Assembly: GCF_005405925.1 (NCBI RefSeq)
Contig: NZ_BJHV01000001.1
Span: 4,898,001-4,962,000, forward strand
Direction of reading: 5' to 3'
Source of the DNA: Streptomyces antimycoticus
GTDB taxonomy: Bacteria; Actinomycetota; Actinomycetes; Streptomycetales; Streptomycetaceae
Length of the DNA stretch: 64,000 nt
Part shown: positions 19,001-27,900 of the stretch, one piece after another
Numbering within the stretch: position 1 is the stretch's first letter
Layout: every line of letters starts with the position of its first letter
Notes under the pieces: generated by a model
Database searches by the model: none
Told to the model about the DNA's origin: nothing
What the model saw: the letters and a program-made list of their open reading frames with translations, nothing else
Translations under genes and position numbers: made by a program

Positions 19001-21754
19001 CCGGCGCAGCGCGGGCACCGGCACCGCCGCGCCCGGGGCCGCGACGACGTACGCCACCAGCCGCTGCACGCCCGACCCGGCCTCGCGGGCCACCACCGCC
19101 ACCTGGGCGACCTCGGGCAGTTCGGCGAGCACGGTCTCGATCTCGCCCAGCTCGATGCGGAAGCCGCGCACCTTGACCTGGTCGTCGGTGCGGCCGGCGA
19201 ACTCCAGCTCCCCGTCGTCCGTCCATCGGGCCACGTCACCGGTTCGGTACATCCGGGTGCCGGGCGCGCCGAAGGGGCAGGCGACGAACCGCTCCGCGGT
19301 CAGGTCCGGACGGCCCGCGTAGCCGCGCGCCACGCCCCGCCCGGCGATGTAGAGGTCGCCGAGGACCCCGGGCGGGGCCGGTGACAGTCCGGCGTCCAGG
19401 ACATAGACCTGGGTGCTCGCGATGGGCCTGCCGATGGCCGGGGGGCCGGACACCTCGGCGAGGCGGGCGGCGGTCGACCATACGGTGGTCTCGGTGGGGC
19501 CGTACAGGTTCGTCACCTCGGGGGCGAGTTCGCACAGCCGGGAGGCGAGTCCGGCGGGCAGCGCCTCGCCGCCGACCAGCACCCGCAGCCCGGACAGCGC
19601 CTCGGGGTGCTGGGACACCAGCGCCTGCCACAGGGTGGGGGTCGCCTGCATGACCGAGGCGCCGGTGCTCTTCAGCAGCGCGGCCAGCCTGGGGACGTCG
19701 ATCACCTCGTCCCGGGTGGCCAGGACCACCCCGGCGCCGGAGGCCAGCGGGGTGTACAGCTCCAGGCCCGCGATGTCGAAGGCGATGGTGGTCACGGCGG
19801 CCAGCCGGTCCCCGGGCCGCAGGGCGAACCGGTCCCGCATGTCCTGGACGAAGTTGGTGAGGTTGTCCCGGGTGACGACGACGCCCTTGGGCCGGCCGGT
19901 GGAACCCGAGGTGTAGATGGTGTACGCGGGGTGGTCCCCCGCCACCGGGGCGAGCCCCGGGGACTCGCCGGACAGGGCGGCCAGCCGGTCGCGGACCGCC
20001 GGGTCGTCCAGCAGCACCCGCGCCGCGCCACCGGCCGCGGGCACCGAGGTCACCGAGGAGTCGGTCACCACCACCGCGGGCGCGGCGTCGGTCATGATGT
20101 ATTCGACGCGCTCGGCCGGGTATTCGGGGTCCAGCGGGATGTACGCGCCGCCGGTCTTCCCCACCGCGAGCAGCGTGGCCACCAGGTCCGCCCCGCGCGG
20201 CAGCGCCACCGCCACCCGCGTCTCGGGGCCGACGCCGAGTCCGGACAGCAGCCGGGCCAGCCGGTTGGCGCGGGCGTCCAGTTCGCCGTAGGACACCTCG
20301 GCCCCGTCCGCGACCAGGGCCACCGCCGCCGGGTCGGCGGCCACCGCGGCCTCGAACAGCGCGGGCACCGAGGTGTCCGGGGCCCCGGCGTCGGGCTCGT
20401 TCCAGTCGTCCAGGACGGTGCGCAGCAGCTCGGGCGCGAGCACTTCGGTGCGGCCCACCGGGAGGGACGGGTCCGCCTCGATCCGCTCCAGCATGCGGCA
20501 GAAGCCGTCCAGCAGGGCCCGAGCCCGCTCGGCCGGGTACAGATCGGGCCGGTAGCCCAGGCGCAGCCGCAGGGTGGGACCGGGGGTCGGGAACAGGGTG
20601 AGCGCGTAGTGGGTGGCGTCCTGGCCGGTGATGTCGGTGATCCGCGGCCCGTCGATGGGCTCGGTGATGCCGTCGGAGTCCAGCGGGTAGTTCTCGAAGA
20701 CGACCAGCGTGTCGAAGAGTTCACCGGTGACCGGTGTGGACTCCTGTACGGCGGACAGCGGCAGGTGGTGGTGGTCCAGCAGCGCGGCCTGCTGTCGCTG
20801 GACCGCCGTCAGCAGCTCGGTCCAGGGGGCGCCGTGGTCCACCCGCACCCGGACCGGCAGGGTGTTGATGAACAGCCCCACCATGGACTCCACCCCGGGG
20901 ATGTCCGCCGGGCGCCCGGACACGGTGGCGCCGAACACCACGTCGCCGCGGCCGGTCAGCCGGCCGATCAGGACGCCCCAGGCGCTCTGCACCAGCGTGT
21001 TCAGGGTGACACCGGCGGAGCGGGCGAGTTCGCCGAGCCGGGTGGTGAGGTCCGCGGGCACCTCGGCGACCAGGTCCTCGGGCAGCACCTCCGCGCCGGG
21101 GCCCGCATCGGGCACCAGGAGCGTGGCCGAGTCCACCCCCGCGAGCGCCTCCTGCCAGGCCCGCTTCGCCGCGGCCTTGTCCTGCCGGGCCAGCCAGGCG
21201 AGATAGGTGCGGTAGGGGGTGACCGGCGGCAGGGTGGTGTCCTCGCCGCCCGCGCGGTAGTGCTGGAACAGCTCCTGCATCACCAGCGGGGCGGACCATC
21301 CGTCCAGCAGGATGTGGTGGGCGGTGAGGACCAGCCAGAAGGCGTCGGCCGCGACCTTGATCATGGTGACCCGCAGCAGCGGCGGCCGCTCCATGTCGAA
21401 GCGCCGCTCGCGGTCCCCGGCGGCGAACTCCCGGACCTCAGCCCGCTGCTCCTCCTCGGAGAGGTCACTGAAGTCCAGCTCGGTGACCGGGAGTTCGAGG
21501 TCCCGGAGGATCACCTGCATCGGGTCGCCGGTCGTACGACGCCGGAATCCCGCGCGCAGGCTCGCATGCCGCCGTATCAGGGTGGCCGCCGCGCGGCGCA
21601 CCGCCGGGGCGTCCACCGGGCCCTGGATCCTCACCGCCAGCTGCACCGTGTAGACGTCGAGCGCGTCCGCGTCCTCGGAGTACTGCGCGTGGAAGAGCAG
21701 CCCTTCCTGGAGCGGCGACAAAGGCAGAAGGTCCTCGATACGTGTCTGCTTCAC
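10037..21754 (-). CDS. Terminal NRPS, C-A-T-C-A-T-E-C-A-T-TE
   Basis: A 3905-residue synthetase adding the last three residues and releasing the peptide. Start is GTG at 21754 with GGGAG 8 bp upstream. Domains: C1 1-440 (opens [17 protein letters not shown], with HHILLDGW, typical of C domains accepting a D-residue), A1 480-980, T1 near 998, C2 from 1052, A2 from 1548, T2 near 2055 (GGDSIMS), E 2118-2560 (HHLAVDGVSW), C3 from 2610 (again D-accepting type), A3 from 3091, T3 near 3588, TE 3648-3905 (GWSLGG). Hand-read codes: A1 D-I-L-Q-L-G-L-V-W = Gly; A2 D-A-A-T-L-A-A-V-C = Phe/Tyr type, epimerised to D; A3 D-M-T-K-V-G-E-V-G = Asn (known code DLTKVGEVG). No X domain lies between T3 and TE, unlike glycopeptide antibiotics. 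It lies 154 bp after the upstream NRPS, with a hairpin in the gap. Confidence 0.97.
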   Translation of the reverse strand: MKQTRIEDLLPLSPLQEGLLFHAQYSEDADALDVYTVQLAVRIQGPVDAPAVRRAAATLIRRHASLRAGFRRRTTGDPMQVILRDLELPVTELDFSDLSEEEQRAEVREFAAGDRERRFDMERPPLLRVTMIKVAADAFWLVLTAHHILLDGWSAPLVMQELFQHYRAGGEDTTLPPVTPYRTYLAWLARQDKAAAKRAWQEALAGVDSATLLVPDAGPGAEVLPEDLVAEVPADLTTRLGELARSAGVTLNTLVQSAWGVLIGRLTGRGDVVFGATVSGRPADIPGVESMVGLFINTLPVRVRVDHGAPWTELLTAVQRQQAALLDHHHLPLSAVQESTPVTGELFDTLVVFENYPLDSDGITEPIDGPRITDITGQDATHYALTLFPTPGPTLRLRLGYRPDLYPAERARALLDGFCRMLERIEADPSLPVGRTEVLAPELLRTVLDDWNEPDAGAPDTSVPALFEAAVAADPAAVALVADGAEVSYGELDARANRLARLLSGLGVGPETRVAVALPRGADLVATLLAVGKTGGAYIPLDPEYPAERVEYIMTDAAPAVVVTDSSVTSVPAAGGAARVLLDDPAVRDRLAALSGESPGLAPVAGDHPAYTIYTSGSTGRPKGVVVTRDNLTNFVQDMRDRFALRPGDRLAAVTTIAFDIAGLELYTPLASGAGVVLATRDEVIDVPRLAALLKSTGASVMQATPTLWQALVSQHPEALSGLRVLVGGEALPAGLASRLCELAPEVTNLYGPTETTVWSTAARLAEVSGPPAIGRPIASTQVYVLDAGLSPAPPGVLGDLYIAGRGVARGYAGRPDLTAERFVACPFGAPGTRMYRTGDVARWTDDGELEFAGRTDDQVKVRGFRIELGEIETVLAELPEVAQVAVVAREAGSGVQRLVAYVVAAPGAAVPVPALRRSVAARLPEYMMPSAFMVLDALPLTPNGKTDRKALPAPDFGELSTGAAPRTPQEEILCGLFMETLDLDAVGIHDDFFELGGHSLHATRLVSRARAAFAVELPLRVLWEAPTVARLAARLRGADAARPPVRAVERPERIPLSYAQRRLWFLNRFEHGAAAHNISIGLRLRGRLDQEALRAAVRDVTARHETLRTIFPETDGAARQLILSPERGAADLVVTAVDERDLDTAIAEQAARDFDLATETPLRVTLFRIGPEDHVLLLLLHHIAGDGWSVGPLAGDLTSAYLARAQGAAPAWEPPPAQYADYTMWNYAVLGEEDDPESPVAQQLDFWRKRLEGIPDVLALPTDRPRPPEADYTAETVEMDISPQLHRALTVVARKTGTSLFMVLQAGLASLLSALGAGSDIPMGSPIAGRNDKALEGMIGFFVNTLVLRTDTSGAPTFRELLDRVREYDLAAYANQEVPFERLVELLNPERSLAWHPLFQIWLNVQNVEAAGSAPVGLPGVDAEAYPVPVNATQFDLAFTFNERTTADGGPNGMQALVDFRLDLFDRRTVVDLFGRLERLLERVAADPELRVQDLSVLTEDERTMLSRVNDTGRPGLGRATFPELFARQVAKDPDAPAVAFEGGELSYAELDRRANRLAHVLCAEGAGPEGFVALALPRSQEWPAAVLAVHKAGAAYLPLDPAYPAERLAYMLSDARPGVVVTTRAIAATLPSTGSATVLVLDEEATAARVAGAPDTAPQVWVSVRHPAYVIYTSGSTGRPKGVVVSHAGVAALATGYAEALGLGPGSRVLQFASPSFDAAFAELCQSLPVGATLVMAPPERLDPGAPLAGLLAEQRVTQATIPPAALGVMGDGEVPAGTTLLVAGEATPPELAGRWSAGRRMVNAYGPTETTVCATISAPLSGVAEPPIGTPIPNTRVHVLDAELRPVATGMAGELYIAGDGLARGYLGRPGTSAERFVADPSGPAGSRMYRTGDLAKWTRDGQLMFLGRADEQVKLHGFRIEPGEIRSVLLSRPSVAQAEVMVREDRPGDQRLVAYVVPETGAAPLDGPELRAHAATALPDYMVPAAVVVLDALPLTPNGKTDRKALPEPEYVGAAAPTDGPRTPREELLCSLFAEVLGLERVGIHDSFFDTGGDSIMSIQLVRRARDAGVKLTPRDVFEHKTVAGLAKATAGEDAPAEAAAEPVAASAGIGDVPLTPIIHWMRERGGRPDRFSQTNVVMVPANLGEQRLRAGLQTVLDHHDALRMRLRRTGGVVWNLEVPERGAVRAADCLRRVDLTGLDEERARARMAEETKGAWDRLDPEAGLMLQAVWFDAGPDVAGRLLLTIHHLAVDGVSWRILLPDLTTAWSQADGDTSGLDAVGTSFREWAQRLTDAAQRPERIEELQFWLDTLAEPDPALADRPLDPARDITATTRRLILTLPTEQTSALLTTVPAAFHARMNDVLLSAFAAAVTQWRAQRGHQAGHLLVNLEGHGREELDEGIDLSRTVGWFTSLFPVRLDPGPHDWAEYRAGGPATGRVLKRVKEQLHALPDNGIGYGLLRYLNPQTAPVLSRLPEPQISFNYLGRFPAAVATAEATPAEGPAPDGFDLDGGSDPERPLAHTVDITAMTQDLPDGPRLVADVSWAGELLSEDEVRELGQNWLTALTALVRHAEGPRAGGYSPSDLTLVPLTQDEIEAVESAGAERLEDVLPLTPMQEGLLFHAQFDEDEPDLYTVQLGIDLAGPLDADRLRGAARTLLRRHANLRAGFRQQGLSRPVQVVAGDLELPWTELDFGHLPEAERAARLDALMDEDRVRRFDPERPPLLRFTLIHMGDRLARFLMTNHHLLLDGWSGPLLMRELFALYEADGDESALPDVTPYRDYLAWLGRQDKQAAREAWRTVLSGVDGATLIAPDSDGRTAEVPGDLLVELPERTTTDLTALARRHEVTLNTVVQAAWSVVLSGLTGRTDVVFGAIVSGRPADLPGVETMVGLFINTVPVRAELKPTDTWTTLLERLRGQQTAVMDHHYLGLQDVLRLVEPDTLFDTIVVTENYPLDGDGMPAVEDGLRIIGTYGSDANHYPISLVAMPGRALRLRLGYRPDVVDRDAVKAIGDRLVRAFDAMIGAPGQPVNRVDLLATDERRTLLEEFTATARPAPGALVPERFQAQAARTPGAPALLDADGTRLSYARLDAAADRLAAELIGAGVGPERLVALALPRSADLVIAALAVLKAGGGYLPVDPGDPADRLAHVLTDAAPVLVLTRSEIAPGLPESAAPVRLLDQPSDEPAPAVPAGQRWHAESPAYVIYTSGSTGRPKGVVVEHRSFAQYLDYAAEAYPSLGERALLHSPVSFDMAVTSLFGPLTTGGCVQVAELEQPAEGRVRPAFCKVTPSHLPLLAGVDPECSPTRELVIGGEQLLGEALAPWRAAHPDVAVVNEYGPTEATVGCAVLRLEPGEETPSGAVPIGRPTPNTRLYVLDAGLRPAPRGAVGELYIGGGQLARGYLGQPALTAARFVADPFGAPGGRLYRTGDLARWNADGQLEYLGRVDEQVKVRGYRVELGEIEAALARDPEVGRATVVLRGDEGAGKRLAAYLVPAAGSGLDTAAVRERLAAAVPDYMVPAAFMVLDELPLNANGKVDRKALPAPDYHPRDWSGPRTPQEEILCGLFREALGLDVVGIHDSFFDLGGDSIMSMGLVNRIRSAFGVKLGMRTVLTAPTVAELAQKLGGDAEQDSLDVLLPLREHGSRTPLFCVHPAGGLSWSYSALLRSVDAEHPVYGLQSRGLGGEADALPATLEEMAADYVAQIRRVQPTGPYALLGWSLGGTVIHAMAALLQAEGEEVALLVNLDEFPLDRSQPLPDRLPDEQDALRVLLDFEGYDVDALGDVRLTHGQVVTMLRDRQSVLASLDEDNVAALARAFANNRRLFMAYEPAPYRGDLLVLVAEEDPSVPAADLAARAERWRPHVDGRIEYRRIGCAHPYLMRPEPAAEIGRVLNEKLRELK

Positions 21755-21804
21755 TGCACAGGCTCCCTGGGCGTCTTCGTAATGCGATGTGTGACGAGTG
21801 CGCA

Positions 21805-21855
21805 GTCGGATCGGCGGGGCCCTTCTCGCCCGTCGGCGAGGCCCGCCGATCCGAC
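21805..21855. terminator. Hairpin between the two NRPS genes
   Basis: A perfect 14-bp stem (21805-21818 with 21842-21855) encloses a 23-base loop that can itself fold. It lies between the NRPS ending at 21909 and the one starting at 21754. It may be an attenuator lowering expression of the terminal NRPS, or a full terminator if that gene has its own promoter. I found no convincing promoter after it. Confidence 0.55.
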
Positions 21856-21908
21856 CGTAATGGCGCTGCGGCCCGGCGAAAGCCGCACATAAACAACTCC
21901 GAAGTGGG

Positions 21909-24900
21909 CTACTGCCAGTTGTCCAGTTCGCTCGCGAGCTGGTCCAACTCGTCCTGGCTGACCTCGATCAGATCCATGTCGGACGGGGTGTGGCGGACGC
22001 CCTGCGGGGTGTCGGCATGGCGGGCCAGCGCCTCCAGCGCCCGGATCCACGCCTGTGCGAGGTCCCGCACCACGGCCTCCTCCAGCAGCGCCGAGGGCCA
22101 CTGCCAGAGCACCGACAGCTCGGGGCCGTCCGGGCGGTCCTGGGTGGACGCGGTGACCTCCAGCGCGTGGGCGACCGGCATGTCCGGATCCTCGCCGCCG
22201 ACCGCGCCCGCTTCGGGGGCGAGCGCCCAGTCGGCGGCCTCGGGCGTGCCCGAGGAGTTGAACCGCCCCAGGTAGTTGAACCCGATCTGCGGCTCGGCCA
22301 GGCCCCGCAGCGAGGGCGCGGTGTCCGGGTTGAGATGGCGCAGCAGGCCGTAGCCGACGCCGTTGTCGGGCACCTGGCGCAGCTGCTCCTTGATCCGGGC
22401 GAGGACGTCGCCGACGGTCGTCCCGCCGGTCCACACCTCGCCCCAGTCGATCCGCCCGGGGTCCAGGAACAGCGGGTACATGCTGGTGAACCAGCCGACC
22501 GTACGGGACAGTTCGGTGTGCTCGGCGATCTCCTCGCGGCCGTGGCCCTCGAGGGCCACCAGCAGCCCGCCCGTGGCCCCGCCGAAGTGCCGGCGGCGCC
22601 AGTCGGCCACCGCCAGGGTCAGCCCGGTGAGCAGCACGTCGTTGACGGACGCGCGGAACATCTCGGGCAGCCGGGTGAGCAGGGTCCGGGTGGTGTCCGC
22701 GGACAGCGCCATGGTGATCGCGCGCTGAGTGCGGGTGAGGTCCCGGGACGGGTCGATGATCAGCTCGGCCAGTGGCTCCGGGGCCTGGGCGAGGCGGCCG
22801 CGCCAGACCGGGAGTTCGGCGATCCGCTCCGGCGTCACGGCTTCCTCGGCCAGCGTCCGCGACCAGCGGCGCAAGGAGGTGCCCACCGGGTCGAGTGCGG
22901 GGGCGCGCCCGTCCCGTACCGCCTCCCAGGCCCGTGCCAGGTCGGGCAGCAGGATCCGCCAGGAGACGCCGTCGACGACGAGGTGGTGCAGCGAGAACCA
23001 CAGCCTGCCGCGCTCACCGGGCCCGGCGTCGAACCACACGAACTGGGCCATCGTGCCGTCCTCGGGGGCGAGCCGGCGCACCGCCGCGTCGCTGTGCTCG
23101 GCGAGGCGGGCGCTCCGCGCCGCGTCGTCCAGGCCGGTGAGGTCGACCCGCCGGATCAGGTCCGCGGCGCGGACCGCGCCGCGGGCCGCCACCTCCAGCG
23201 ACCAGTCCCCTTCGGTCCGGTTCAGCCGCGCCCGCAGCGCGTCGTGGTGGTCCAGCAGCGTCTGCACGGCGGTGACCAGCCGGTCCAGGTCCAGCTCTGC
23301 GGGCGTCTGGAGCAGCATCGACTGGTGGAACCGGTCGATGGGCCCGTTCCGCTCGCTGAGCCAGTGCAGGATCGGGATCGCGGGGATCTCCCCGATACCG
23401 GCGTCCGGGTCCTCCGCCTCGGCCTCGGGGACGGTGCCCGCGGCGGCCGCGAGGGCGGCGACCGTCTGGTGGCGGAAGACGTCCTTCGGGGTGAAGACCA
23501 GCCCCGCGGCGCGCGCCCTGGCCACCAGCTGGATCGAGACGATGCTGTCGCCGCCCAGGTAGAAGAAGCTGTCGTCGACGCCGACTTCCTCGACCCCGAG
23601 CCCCAGCACCTCCGCGACCAGCCGGCGCAGGGTCTCCTCACGGGCGCCGCTCGGCGCACGCGAGGGGCCGCCCTGCTCCGGTGCGGGCAGCGCCTTGCGG
23701 TCGATCTTTCCGCTGGTGGTCAGCGGAAGCGTGTCGAGCGTGACGAACGCCGCCGGAACCATGTAGTCGGGCAGCCGTCGCGCCAGCCCGGCCCGCAGTG
23801 CGTCGATGTCGAGGTCGCCCGCCCCGGCGGTGGGCACCACATAGGCCGTCAGCAGCCGCACCCCCGGGCGGTCCTCACGCACGATGGTGGTGGCGCGGTG
23901 CACCTCGGGGTGGTCGGAGACGGCCGCGGTGATCTCGCCCAGCTCGATCCGCAGCCCGCGCAGCTTCACCTGGTCGTCGGTGCGCCCGATGTACTCCAGC
24001 TCGCCGTCGGCGCGCCGGCGCACCAGGTCGCCGGAGCGGTACATCCGCGATCCGGGCGGCCCGAACGGGTCGGCCACATAGCGCTCGGCGGTCAGCCCGG
24101 CGCGGTTGAGGTAGCCGCGGGCCAGCGAGACGCCCGCGATGTGCAACTCGCCCACGCAGCCGAGCGGTACCGGGCGGAGCCGCTCGTCCAGCACATGCAG
24201 CCGCGAGTCGGCGACGGGCGCGCCGAGCGCCGGTACGGCGTCGTCGGTCAGCAGCCCGCTCATCGCCGCCACGCAGGTGGTCTCGGTCGGGCCGTACACA
24301 TTGTGCATCCGCACCGTGTCCCGCCACCGGCCGATCAGCTCCGGTCCGAAGGACTCGCCGCCGACGACGATCTCCATGCCCTCGGGCAGCCCGCCCTCGG
24401 GCAGCGCGGCCAGGGAGGCGGGGGTGATGAAGGCGTGGGTGACGCCGTACTCGGCGCACAGGTCCAGATACGCCTGTCCGGACGTCGGCCGCTCGGCCGG
24501 GACGACCACCAGCGCGCCGCCCACCAGCAGGCTCATGGACAGCTCCAGGAACGCCGCGTCGAAGCTGGCCGAGGCCAGCTGCGGCACCCGGGCGCCCGGG
24601 CCGACGCCCGCCCGCTCCACCAGCGTCGCGCACAGCTGCGCCACTCCGGCGTGGGTCACGGTCACACCCTTGGGCCTGCCGGTCGACCCGGAGGTGTAGA
24701 TGACGTAGGCGGGGTGCTGGGTCGACAGGACGCCGGGGGGCACGGACACGTCGGCCGCGTCAGCGGCTGCCGCCCCGTCCAGCGTGTCGAACAGCGCCGT
24801 GGGCACGGTGGTCCGCGGCAGCCGTCCGGCCACGGAGCCGGAGGTCAGCAGCAGGGCGGGCTCGGCGTCGTCGAGCATGTACCCGATGCGGTCGCTCGGC

Positions 24901-27900
24901 AGCTCCGGGTTGATCGGCAGATAGGCCGCCCCCGCCCGCACGACCGCGAGCAGCGAGACGATCAGCTCCGGCGACCGCGGCAGCGCCACCGCCACCAGCT
25001 TCTCCGGTCCCGCTCCCCGCGCGGCCAGCGCCCGGGCGATCCGCTCGACCCTCGCGTCGAGTTCGGCGAAGGTCCAGGTCCCTTCCTCGGTCAGCAGGGC
25101 CGGTGCGTCCGGGGTGCGGGCAACCCACCCGGCGAAGAGCTCCGCCATGGTGGCGGCGGGCACCTCGCGGACCGCGGCGTCGTTCCACTCCTCGACGATC
25201 CGGTGGCGCTCCCCGGGCAGCAGCACGTCCAGCCGGTCCACCGGGGCGGACGGATCGGCGACGGCGGCGGCCAGCAGCCGCGCCAGCCGGTCCACCAGCA
25301 TCCGCACCGTGTCCCGTTCGAACAGGTCGGTGCTGTAGGTCAGCGCCCCCTCGATCCCCGCGGGCGCGCCGTCGTCCGTATGGGTCTCCGACAGGGTGAA
25401 GGACAGGTCGAACTTGGCCACGTCATGGCCGATCGGCTGCGGCGCCGCGACCACCCCGGGCAGGTCGACCCTGCCCTCGGCGGTGTTCTGGAACGCCAGC
25501 ATCACCTGGAACAGCGGGTGCCGGGACGCCGAGCGCTCGGGGTTGATCAGCTCGACCAGCCGCTCGAACGGCAGGTCCTGGTGGGCGTAGGCGGCCAGGT
25601 CGGTCTCCCGCACCCGCTCCAGCAGCTGGGCGAAGGTCGGGTCGCCGGAGACGTCGGTGCGCAGCACCAGCGTGTTGACGAAGAAGCCGACCAGGTCGTC
25701 CAGGGCGTCGTCGGTGCGGCCCGCGATCGCCGTGCCGAGCGGGATGTCGGTGCCCGCGCCGAGCCTGCTGAGCAGCGCCGCAAGTCCCGCCTGTACGGCC
25801 ATGAAGAGGCTGGCCCGGTGCTCCATGGCCAGCTCGCGCAGGCCGCGGTGCACTTCGGCGTCGAAGCGGAAGGTGACCATATCGCCGCGGTAGCTGATGG
25901 CGGGCGGACGGCGGTGGTCGGCGGGCAGCGCCAGCTCCTCCGGCGCCCCTTCCAGCGCCGACCGCCAGAACGCGGCCTGCCGGGAGATGGTGCTCTCCGG
26001 GTCGTCCTCGCTGCCCAGCACCTCGTGCTGCCAGAGCGTGTAGTCGGCGTACTGCACGGGCAGCGGGGTGAACTCCGGGGCGCGGCCGGCGCTCCGGGCC
26101 GCGTAGGCGGCGGACAGATCGCGGCCCAGCGGGGCCATGGACCAGCCGTCGCCCGCGATGTGGTGGACCACCAGCGCCAGTACGTGCTCGGTCCGGCCGA
26201 GCGCGAACAGCCGCGCCCGTACCGGGATCTCGGTGGCGATGTCGAACGCGTACCCGGCGGCCTCGGTGAGCGCCGCCTCCAGACCGGCCTCGGTGACCTC
26301 GGCCACCGGCAGCTCGGGCACCACGTCCAGCACCACCTGGCGGGGGCGGCCGGCCACCTCGGGGAAGACGGTGCGCAGACTCTCGTGGCGGGCGACCACA
26401 TCGGCCAGCGCCGCGCGCAGCGCCTCCCGGTCCAGCTCACCCGTCAGCCGTAGGGCCATCGGCAGGTTGTAGGTGGCGCTGGGCCCCTCGAACCGGCCCA
26501 GGAACCACAGCCTGCGCTGGGCGAAGGACAGCGGCACCTCCTCGGGCCGCTCCCGCGCGGTCACCGCGCGCCGCGCCCCGCCCGCGTCGCCGATCAGCCC
26601 GGCAAGGCCGGCGGGCGTCGGCGACTCGAACAGGTCGCGCACGCTGAGCTCGGCGCCCAGGATCGTACGGATCCGGCTGGTCAGCCGGGTGGCGAGCAGC
26701 GAATGGCCGCCGAGGTCGAAGAAGTTGTCGTCCACCCCGGCCTCGGGCACCCCGAGCACCTCGGCGAACAGCCCGCACAGCGCGGCCTCCTGTGGCGTGG
26801 CCGGCTCCCGCCGCTCGGCGGCCACCCGTACCGGAGCGGGCAGCGCCCGGCGGTCCAGCTTGCCGTTGGGGGTCAACGGCAGCGCGTCCAGGGCGACGAA
26901 CGCGCTGGGCACCATGTACTCGGGCAAGGTGGTGGCCAGGTGCTTGCGCAGTTCGGCCGGGGCCGGGGCGGTCCGGTCGGCCAACGGGACCAGATAGCCG
27001 ACGAGCTGGGGCGCGCCGGGCCGGTCCTGCCGGGCCAGGACGGCCACCGAGGCGAGGTCGGGATGGGCGGCGAGCGCCGTCTCGATCTCGCCGAGCTCGA
27101 TCCGGAAGCCGCGCACCTTGACCTGGTGGTCGGCCCGCCCCATGAACTGGAGCTGTCCGTCCTTGCCCCAGCGCACCAGGTCACCGGTGCGGTACAGCCG
27201 GGACCCGGCCGGGCCGAAGGGGTCGGCGACGAAGCGCTCCGCGGTGCGGCCCGGCCGCCGCAGATAGCCGCGGGCCAGCCCGGCGCCGGCCAGGTACAGC
27301 TCTCCGACGACCCCGGGGGGCACCGGGCCGAGGGCGTCGTCCAGGACGTAGACCCGGTCGTTCCACACCGGGCGGCCGATGGGCGCCGCGGCGGGCCACT
27401 CCGCCGGGTCGGCGGGCAGGGTGGTGGCGGTGATCACATGGCTCTCGGTGGGGCCGTAGTGGTTGTGCAGCCGCAGCCACGGGCGTTCGGCGCAGAAGGC
27501 GCGCAGCCGCGGGGTGAGCGCCAGCGCCTCGCCCGCCTGGGCGATCACCCGCAGCTCGCCGAGGGCGACACCGCTCTCGAGGGCGGCCTCCGCGACGGCG
27601 TCCACCACCAGGTTGGGGGCGTACAGCTCGTTGATCCGGTGCTCCTCCAGCCACCGGGTGAGGGCGGCGGCGTCGCGGCGCACCGCGTCGTCCGGGACCA
27701 CCAGCGTCTTGCCGGTGAGCAGGGTGGTCAGGATCTCCTGGGCGGAGACGTCGAAGCTGATCGCGGTGAACTGCGCGACCCTCGTCCCGGCGCCGCCACC
27801 GATCTCACCGTGGTGCCAGGCGACCAGGTTGGCCATGGCACCCGCGGGCATCACGACGCCCTTGGGGCGGCCGGTGGAGCCGGAGGTGTAGATGACGTAG

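Noticed and set aside
9962..19384. Plus-strand open frame of more than 3000 codons opposite the terminal NRPS
   Set aside because: Same antisense effect; the minus-strand frame carries complete C, A, T, E and TE motifs.
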